A stretch of 10,448 nt of DNA from an uncultured Haemophilus sp. (GTDB lineage Bacteria; Pseudomonadota; Gammaproteobacteria; Enterobacterales; Pasteurellaceae): positions 1 to 10,448 of the forward strand of contig NZ_CAJLNI010000065.1 of the NCBI RefSeq assembly GCF_905207935.1. The letters run 5' to 3'. Made by a program: the position numbers and the translations under genes. Of the stretch, positions 6,825 to 10,448 are shown piece after piece. The first letter of the stretch is position 1; each line of letters opens with the position of its first letter. The notes under the pieces are model-generated. The model was given only the letters and a program-made list of their open reading frames with translations, searched no databases and was not told the DNA's origin.

Positions 6825-6881
6825 ATTAGGAAAATGTTGATGGTATTTAATTTAAGTCGTATTTTTAACTGATATAATGAA

Positions 6882-7181
6882 TTACAAAACTTGCTCAAAC
6901 AAGACAGTAAAAGAAAACGTTTTATTTAATGTGTTGTAGATAAAACAATTTCTTAATGCAGCTTCAGTAAGCTTATCAAACGTCTGATCATCTAAATCAG
7001 ATGAAATAAAAATTTTAATTTTACAATCGGTTATGTGTGGAGGTTCATCATAACCATGCACACCAAGTAAGGTTAAAGGATTGGCGAGGTTGAGCCAAAT
7101 TTTTCCTTCCATTTCTACAATATCGGCACGTTGTTGAACAAAATGCGCTTTTACACTACTCAAAATGCCAATGCAGTTAAG
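6882..7181 (-). pseudogene. OsmC-family protein, 5' end missing
   Basis: OsmC proteins are small thiol-dependent peroxide reductases with one cysteine at the start of a long central helix and a second near the C terminus. The surviving frame runs from a TGA at 7184-7182: L N C I G I L, then SSVKAHFVQQRADI and VEMEGKIW, and on to LTEAALRNCFIYNTL and VLFEQVL. Both expected cysteines are visible, in NCIGIL and in RNCFIYNTL; the latter resembles the family's CPIxNTL. About 98 codons remain of a usual 135-150; the N-terminal strands are absent. The break falls where a transposase remnant begins on the other strand. A TTG at 7163 could start a 93-residue product, but it lacks a ribosome site and would omit the first cysteine. 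I judge it a pseudogene. The family call is from motif pattern only. Confidence 0.6.
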
Positions 7182-7369
7182 TCATCGGAGCAAGGGAAAA
7201 ACTCTACAAACGTCTAGCAAAAATGGTTGAGCATAACTTTACGGAAGCAGAACAACACCATAGACATAGTTATGCCCATTGCAGAGGTTCGTCGAAAGTA
7301 CACATGCAAGCAAGCACAAAATATCAAGAAAATGCCCTTGTGCTATGGGCTTTTTTACGCTTTTTATAA
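7181..7369 (+). pseudogene. C-terminal remnant of an IS transposase (IS1182-like)
   Basis: An open frame after the TAA at 7178-7180 runs to the TAA at 7367-7369. It reads EKLYKRLAKMVEHNFTEAEQ, then HHRHSYAHCRGSSKVHMQAS, and ends in NALVLWAFLRFL. The spacing of Y..R..(I/V)E...AE...HH....A..RG..KV..QA fits the C-terminal end of IS1182-type DDE transposases (IS5-related). No start codon, catalytic core or terminal inverted repeat is recognisable, so this is a decayed fragment of about 62 codons. It lies against the broken osmC gene on the opposite strand, which suggests that an insertion followed by deletion removed the 5' parts of both. Family assignment is by motif memory and needs a search. 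Confidence 0.5.
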
Positions 7370-7468
7370 TTCAGACTTTATTAATATGAGGTAATGGTAA
7401 AAACTCTACGAAACTGACTGCTTGAATGGCAATCTAAAGTGAAATGTAATAGAAAGAGATAAAACGAC
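7370..7468. other. Intergenic stretch between IS remnant and nadN terminator
   Basis: About 100 bp with no supported gene on either strand. All frames carry stops within 20-30 codons. An 11-bp string (AAAAACTCTAC) recurs from inside the transposase remnant; it may be chance or a further IS scrap. Confidence 0.4.
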
Positions 7469-7512
7469 AAAAAATAAACCCACCTTTACCAGATGGTCTA
7501 TAAAGTGGGTTT
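7469..7512 (-). terminator. Strong intrinsic terminator of nadN
   Basis: AAACCCACCTTTA (7476-7488) pairs with TAAAGTGGGTTT (7501-7512): 12 bp with one bulged C. On the minus strand the stem is followed by A and then TTTTTT. It lies 57 nt beyond the nadN stop. Confidence 0.9.
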
Positions 7513-7568
7513 GCCTGAGGTATAAAATCGAGTGTTAAATACGCGCTATTTTCAATATATTTTAGCTT

Positions 7569-9380
7569 TTATTTTTTAGGTAACGCATCACTAGAAGCAT
7601 TAAATTTCACATTTGATGAAGTGTAAGCCTCAAAGTGCGGATGTTTTTTCATAAATTTAATGAAACTTTCCGCATCAGGCAAGTAAGTATCAACGCCTTC
7701 ATATTTCGGATCGTTAAATAATTTACCAAAAGTTTTGTAACCATCTTTACCGCTAGCTACATAAGCATTAGTACCAACGAGATAACGTTTATTATCATCA
7801 ATTGGTTCCCATTGTTGGGTTTGTTTATTCAATACTTCCACGCTGACTAAACGTTTACCTTCCGCATTTGGTATTTCATTCGCTTCGTAACGAATGCCCG
7901 CGCCATAAGGGAATGCCCCTGTAGAACCATCAACTAAAGCAAATTGCATCGCATCTTCAAGCACTTGTTTCACTAACGAACCTTCCATTTTATAGGTATA
8001 TAACGTATTCCCGAAAGGTAAGAAAGTATAAGCATCATTAAAGGTTACATTGCCTGGTAAAATATCCGCACGAACACCGCCTGCATTTTGAATGGTTAAA
8101 TCCACTGTTTTGAGTTCGTTATACATTGTTTCTGCAATAAAACGCGTTGCAATAGAACCTTCTGGATTTGAGCCTGCTTTATTTGGGATACGATTTGCTG
8201 AACCACCCGGCATTGCAGAACCGGTGATGACGCCAACAATTTCTTGTGCTAAACGATCTTTTTCACTTTTATATTTTGAAATAAGCATGTCTGTTTTTGC
8301 ATCATGATCATCAAGTGAAATACTCTTCATTGACTTTAAAGTATCAAGCGCTTTTTTACGTTCATCGCCTGTTAATTCAGTCCATTTACCTTCCGCATTT
8401 TTCACTTGAAGTTTATGAGAACTCATTAACACATGAGGAATTTTACGAGTAATAGACGCAATACCTTCAGGACTGAATTTAACACCTAAGTCACCCACAA
8501 CAGCAGAATAAGCCCAACTTTCCATTACAAATACCGGTTCGCCATTCGGATTTTTAAATTCAAGCGGATATTCATAGATTACTGGAAGTTTTAAACCACG
8601 TAATTCATCATTTCCGTATAAATAATGTGAATCCCCAGTAACGATCACATCAATATCATTTACTTTTTGAGCAATTTCGATATTTTTTTCACTTCCTGCA
8701 TGTGAAAGTAAAATGATTTTATTAATGCCTTGTTGTTTTAGCGCATTTGCCATAATTTGTGCGGTAGCAATTTCATCATAGAACTTCACATCCTTACCTG
8801 GTGAAGATGAATTAACCGTTTTATTCACGGTATCTAAACCGATAATGGCAATTTTTTCTCCATCCACAGTGAAAATATCGTAAGGTTTCCATTTGTTATA
8901 TAAAATTGAATTTTTATCAGGAATAACATTGGCTGAAAGTACTGGAATTTTTAATGGCTCGAGTAGTTTTAATAAACCTTCATTACCCGCGTCAAATTCA
9001 TGGTTACCCAAAGTAAAATAATGGAAATTACCAGCATTCATGACAGCCGCATCAGCGGAACCGCCAAAAAGTGTGAAATACAGCGTACCGGTAATCGCAT
9101 CACCAGCATGTAGCACTAATGGATTTTTATACTTTTTACGTAACTCATAAAGTTTTCCATTCACAGCAGAAAAACCGCCAATATCAACCTTTGTTTGTTG
9201 ACCATTTAGATTAATTCTTGCTTCGTGCGGTTCCAAATAAGAATGGTGGTCGTTAATATGTAAGATACTTAACTCCACAGCTTTATGTGCTTGCGGCGCT
9301 TCTTTAGCAAAGGCTGCACCTGAGCAAAGCATTGCTAACGCACTAACTGCAAAGGTAACTGATTTTTTAGATAAAAACAT
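7569..9380 (-). CDS. nadN: Periplasmic NAD nucleotidase (NAD pyrophosphatase / 5'-nucleotidase)
   Basis: Splits exogenous NAD to NMN and AMP and dephosphorylates NMN to nicotinamide riboside, which Haemophilus can take up; this is the V-factor scavenging route. The 603 residues equal H. influenzae NadN in length and resemble it closely from memory. A Sec signal peptide ends about AAFA-KEAPQ (25/26). The metallophosphoesterase domain shows HINDHHSY (41-48, Asp44 and His46), HAGD (91-94), LGNHEFD (124-130), SHAG (226-229) and TGDSH (248-252). The 5'-nucleotidase C-terminal domain follows from about 385, with NAGGVR (432-437), FLPFGN (453-458) and GKDGY (544-548), the usual nucleoside-binding elements. 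The ATG at 9380 has AAGGAG 5 nt upstream. The gene follows an exported protein by 24 nt, probably as an operon. Confidence 0.97.
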   Translation of the reverse strand: MFLSKKSVTFAVSALAMLCSGAAFAKEAPQAHKAVELSILHINDHHSYLEPHEARINLNGQQTKVDIGGFSAVNGKLYELRKKYKNPLVLHAGDAITGTLYFTLFGGSADAAVMNAGNFHYFTLGNHEFDAGNEGLLKLLEPLKIPVLSANVIPDKNSILYNKWKPYDIFTVDGEKIAIIGLDTVNKTVNSSSPGKDVKFYDEIATAQIMANALKQQGINKIILLSHAGSEKNIEIAQKVNDIDVIVTGDSHYLYGNDELRGLKLPVIYEYPLEFKNPNGEPVFVMESWAYSAVVGDLGVKFSPEGIASITRKIPHVLMSSHKLQVKNAEGKWTELTGDERKKALDTLKSMKSISLDDHDAKTDMLISKYKSEKDRLAQEIVGVITGSAMPGGSANRIPNKAGSNPEGSIATRFIAETMYNELKTVDLTIQNAGGVRADILPGNVTFNDAYTFLPFGNTLYTYKMEGSLVKQVLEDAMQFALVDGSTGAFPYGAGIRYEANEIPNAEGKRLVSVEVLNKQTQQWEPIDDNKRYLVGTNAYVASGKDGYKTFGKLFNDPKYEGVDTYLPDAESFIKFMKKHPHFEAYTSSNVKFNASSDALPKK

Positions 9381-9404
9381 AATGGCTCCTTGTGAGTAAA
9401 CGGA

Positions 9405-10184
9405 TTAATTTAAGCCTTCAAGCATTGCTTGGAAAGTCTTATAACGAATAGCATAGTTATTGTGTTGAAGATTTTCACGTGCTTGATCTAAATACGAAAA
9501 ATCATCAACCTCCACCCCTTTAAATTGGCGAGCAAACATCATATTGGCTAGAGCGAGGCGGGGCTTAATTTCAGAAGAAGGGGTTATCAAACTCACTCGA
9601 TTCTCAGTAATAGAAAAAGTTGTTTGATTAGGAAAATCTTGACGCATCTGTTCAATAATTTTTTGAAATATGCCTTTAGCATCCAAAGACAATAATATAA
9701 TTTGATCTGGTTTGGCTCCCCTTTCTAGTAAAGCCTGAACAAATTGCTCCGAATTATCTGTTTGACGAATATAAATTTTTGCCTGCTCATTCGCTAAAAA
9801 AGACACCAATAAGTTTTTCTTCATTTCCTGAATTAAATTAGCATCGCCAGTATTTATCGGCTCAAAGTATAAGTAATCAAGAAATTTAGGAGTGAGATTT
9901 TTATCTGTTTTAAAAATGCGAGTTAGGATTTTTTCGCTTATTTGGATCTGATTATCTAGGAATTGAGGAGGTAAAGAAAAAAGTGCGGTGAGTTTTTTCT
10001 GTAAAATCGAAACTTGTTGCTTTTCTTGTTTGGCTAAAGCGATTGAAAATTGTTGTTTTAAAGCCTCAGCGGACTCAGTAGATACTGATTGTTGAGAAGA
10101 CGGAGGAGGACTCGCTATCACAGATTGTTGAATGCCAATACATGACGCTAATCCAAGTAACACAGAATGAAAACCGATTTTCAT
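9405..10184 (-). CDS. Exported protein of unknown function, co-operonic with nadN
   Basis: I do not recognise this protein. From the ATG at 10184 it has 259 residues. I prefer that start because GAGG lies 6 nt upstream; the ATG at 10196 would add four residues but has no ribosome site. It begins MKIGFHSVLLGLASCIGIQQ, a hydrophobic export signal. LASC (12-15) fits a lipobox, while SVIA/SPPP (about 24) fits signal peptidase I, so lipoprotein or soluble periplasmic form is undecided. After a Pro/Ser/Gln-rich linker the rest looks mainly helical, with Gln-rich heptad-like parts (about 40-70), a patch DQIILLSLDAKGIFQ (about 160-175) and a C-terminal RLALANMMFARQFKGVEVDD. There are no membrane segments after the signal and no catalytic motif I know. 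Its 24-nt spacing to nadN and shared promoter suggest an envelope role linked to nucleotide scavenging; that link is inference. Confidence 0.8.
   Translation of the reverse strand: MKIGFHSVLLGLASCIGIQQSVIASPPPSSQQSVSTESAEALKQQFSIALAKQEKQQVSILQKKLTALFSLPPQFLDNQIQISEKILTRIFKTDKNLTPKFLDYLYFEPINTGDANLIQEMKKNLLVSFLANEQAKIYIRQTDNSEQFVQALLERGAKPDQIILLSLDAKGIFQKIIEQMRQDFPNQTTFSITENRVSLITPSSEIKPRLALANMMFARQFKGVEVDDFSYLDQARENLQHNNYAIRYKTFQAMLEGLN
9981..9989 (+). repeat. DNA uptake signal sequence (USS)
   Basis: Exact AAGTGCGGT core inside the coding sequence of the exported protein upstream of nadN. A near match (AAGTGCGGA) lies inside nadN at 7633-7641. Confidence 0.85.
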
Positions 10185-10271
10185 AATAAACCTCATTTAA
10201 CTGATATTTTATCAATATAAAATACCGCTTAACGCGTAAACTTGACCTAAAACTATTTGAGAGTTTCTTAG

Positions 10272-10300
10272 ATTATACGTAAAACAAAATTGCATGTGAA
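10272..10300 (-). promoter_or_regulatory. Sigma-70 promoter of the exported protein-nadN unit
   Basis: On the minus strand TTCACA (10300-10295, five of six consensus bases) is exactly 17 bp from a perfect TATAAT (10277-10272). Transcription would start about 80 nt before the ATG at 10184. Confidence 0.75.
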
Positions 10301-10314
10301 TGATAATGTTTACC
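10296..10314. promoter_or_regulatory. Possible Fur box overlapping the -35
   Basis: GTGAATGATAATGTTTACC agrees with the 19-bp Fur consensus (GATAATGATAATCATTATC) at 14 positions by my count, with an intact central GATAAT hexamer. It covers the -35 of the promoter just described, a position suited to repression by iron-loaded Fur. AT-rich DNA gives such matches by chance, so this is tentative. Confidence 0.4.
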
Positions 10315-10448
10315 TTTTCAAGAGAATATAACGTACTTATTAGAATGCTCATCGAAAACTTGCAAGTTTGCTCAAAAAGTATAAAATTCGCAAGCTTTTT
10401 GTCTATATATACAGAGAAAAAAGTAAGCTATATTCTTAAATCACTTTC

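Larger units (their letters stand above)
6626..6881. other. Intergenic region upstream of the BCCT pair
   Basis: 256 bp, very AT-rich. It holds the proposed promoter and TGGTAT repeats (6796-6846), a short palindrome TAAGGCCTTA (about 6678-6687), and GATGG-AA-CCATC (6703-6714). Degenerate uptake-signal fragments occur at about 6733 and 6785. I see no gene, RNA or riboswitch that I can name. Confidence 0.5.
10185..10448. other. Intergenic region at the right edge
   Basis: 264 bp without a supported gene. Besides the promoter and Fur-like site it holds a perfect 14-bp palindrome, AAACTTGCAAGTTT, at 10356-10369, and a shorter one, TGATATTTTATCA, at 10202-10214. CTTGC inside the first palindrome can also pair with GCAAG further right, next to a T run, so a weak terminator for a gene beyond the edge is possible. 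No neighbour can be identified. Confidence 0.4.

Noticed and set aside
6882..7163. Intact 93-residue protein from the TTG at 7163
   Set aside because: No ribosome site, and the family-like frame continues upstream through NCIGI to a stop at 7184-7182, so the fragment looks truncated rather than complete.
7333..7357. GCCC...GGGC followed by TTTTTT on the plus strand as a terminator
   Set aside because: The stem is only 4 bp with a 9-nt loop and lies inside the transposase remnant; too weak to list.
7190..7400. AAAAACTCTAC occurring at about 7197 and 7390 as a direct repeat bounding the IS
   Set aside because: Only 11 bp identical, one copy lies inside the transposase frame, and the flanks do not align; not a convincing target duplication.
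10202..10214. TGATATTTTATCA as an FNR site upstream of the nadN unit
   Set aside because: FNR half sites TTGAT and ATCAA need four bases between them; here there are five and the outer bases do not match on one side.
1..10448. CRISPR, tRNA, rRNA, toxin-antitoxin, phage or defence genes
   Set aside because: No direct-repeat array, cloverleaf, rRNA segment or matching protein was seen on either strand.

Overview
The window comes from a Pasteurellaceae chromosome, most likely Haemophilus and closest in character to H. parainfluenzae. Seven exact copies of the H. influenzae-type DNA uptake signal (AAGTGCGGT or its complement) are scattered through it, base composition is AT-rich, and the NAD nucleotidase closely resembles, from memory, H. 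influenzae NadN, with the same 603-residue length. A hemB gene argues against H. influenzae itself, which lacks most of the haem pathway. The species call is inference. Every intact gene is on the minus strand, so transcription runs from right to left.

Right part (about 9400-10448): a promoter with a Fur-box-like sequence over its -35 drives an unrecognised exported protein of about 259 residues, followed 24 nt later by nadN, a periplasmic NAD nucleotidase. A strong intrinsic terminator closes this unit at about 7469-7512. Between it and the next intact gene lies a scar. The C-terminal remnant of a transposase that looks like the IS1182 family (plus strand) abuts the C-terminal two-thirds of an OsmC-family gene (minus strand), each lacking its 5' part.

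Middle (2530-6625): two BCCT-family transporters lie in tandem. The upstream one (4598-6625, TTG start with a strong ribosome binding site) is full length and has the classic motifs. The downstream one (2614-4533) is a diverged paralogue. It keeps the aromatic substrate box, but the conserved TSADSG segment around the sodium site reads VTINFG. It also stops 13 codons early relative to its neighbour, and it starts 16 nt beyond a terminator with no visible ribosome binding site. Each gene is followed by almost the same 67-bp module, 2020 bp apart: the C-terminal codons plus a terminator built from two inverted uptake signals. This is the fossil of a tandem duplication and the most interesting part of the window.

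Left part (1-2517): a good promoter drives tatA-tatB-tatC, the twin-arginine translocase, with very short gaps. A hairpin follows, then hemB (5-aminolevulinate dehydratase, aspartate-rich metal type), which runs off the left edge before its second active-site lysine. I see no new defence system, CRISPR array, tRNA or rRNA gene. The points of novelty are the divergent transporter, the duplication scar, the secreted nadN partner and the IS/osmC scar.
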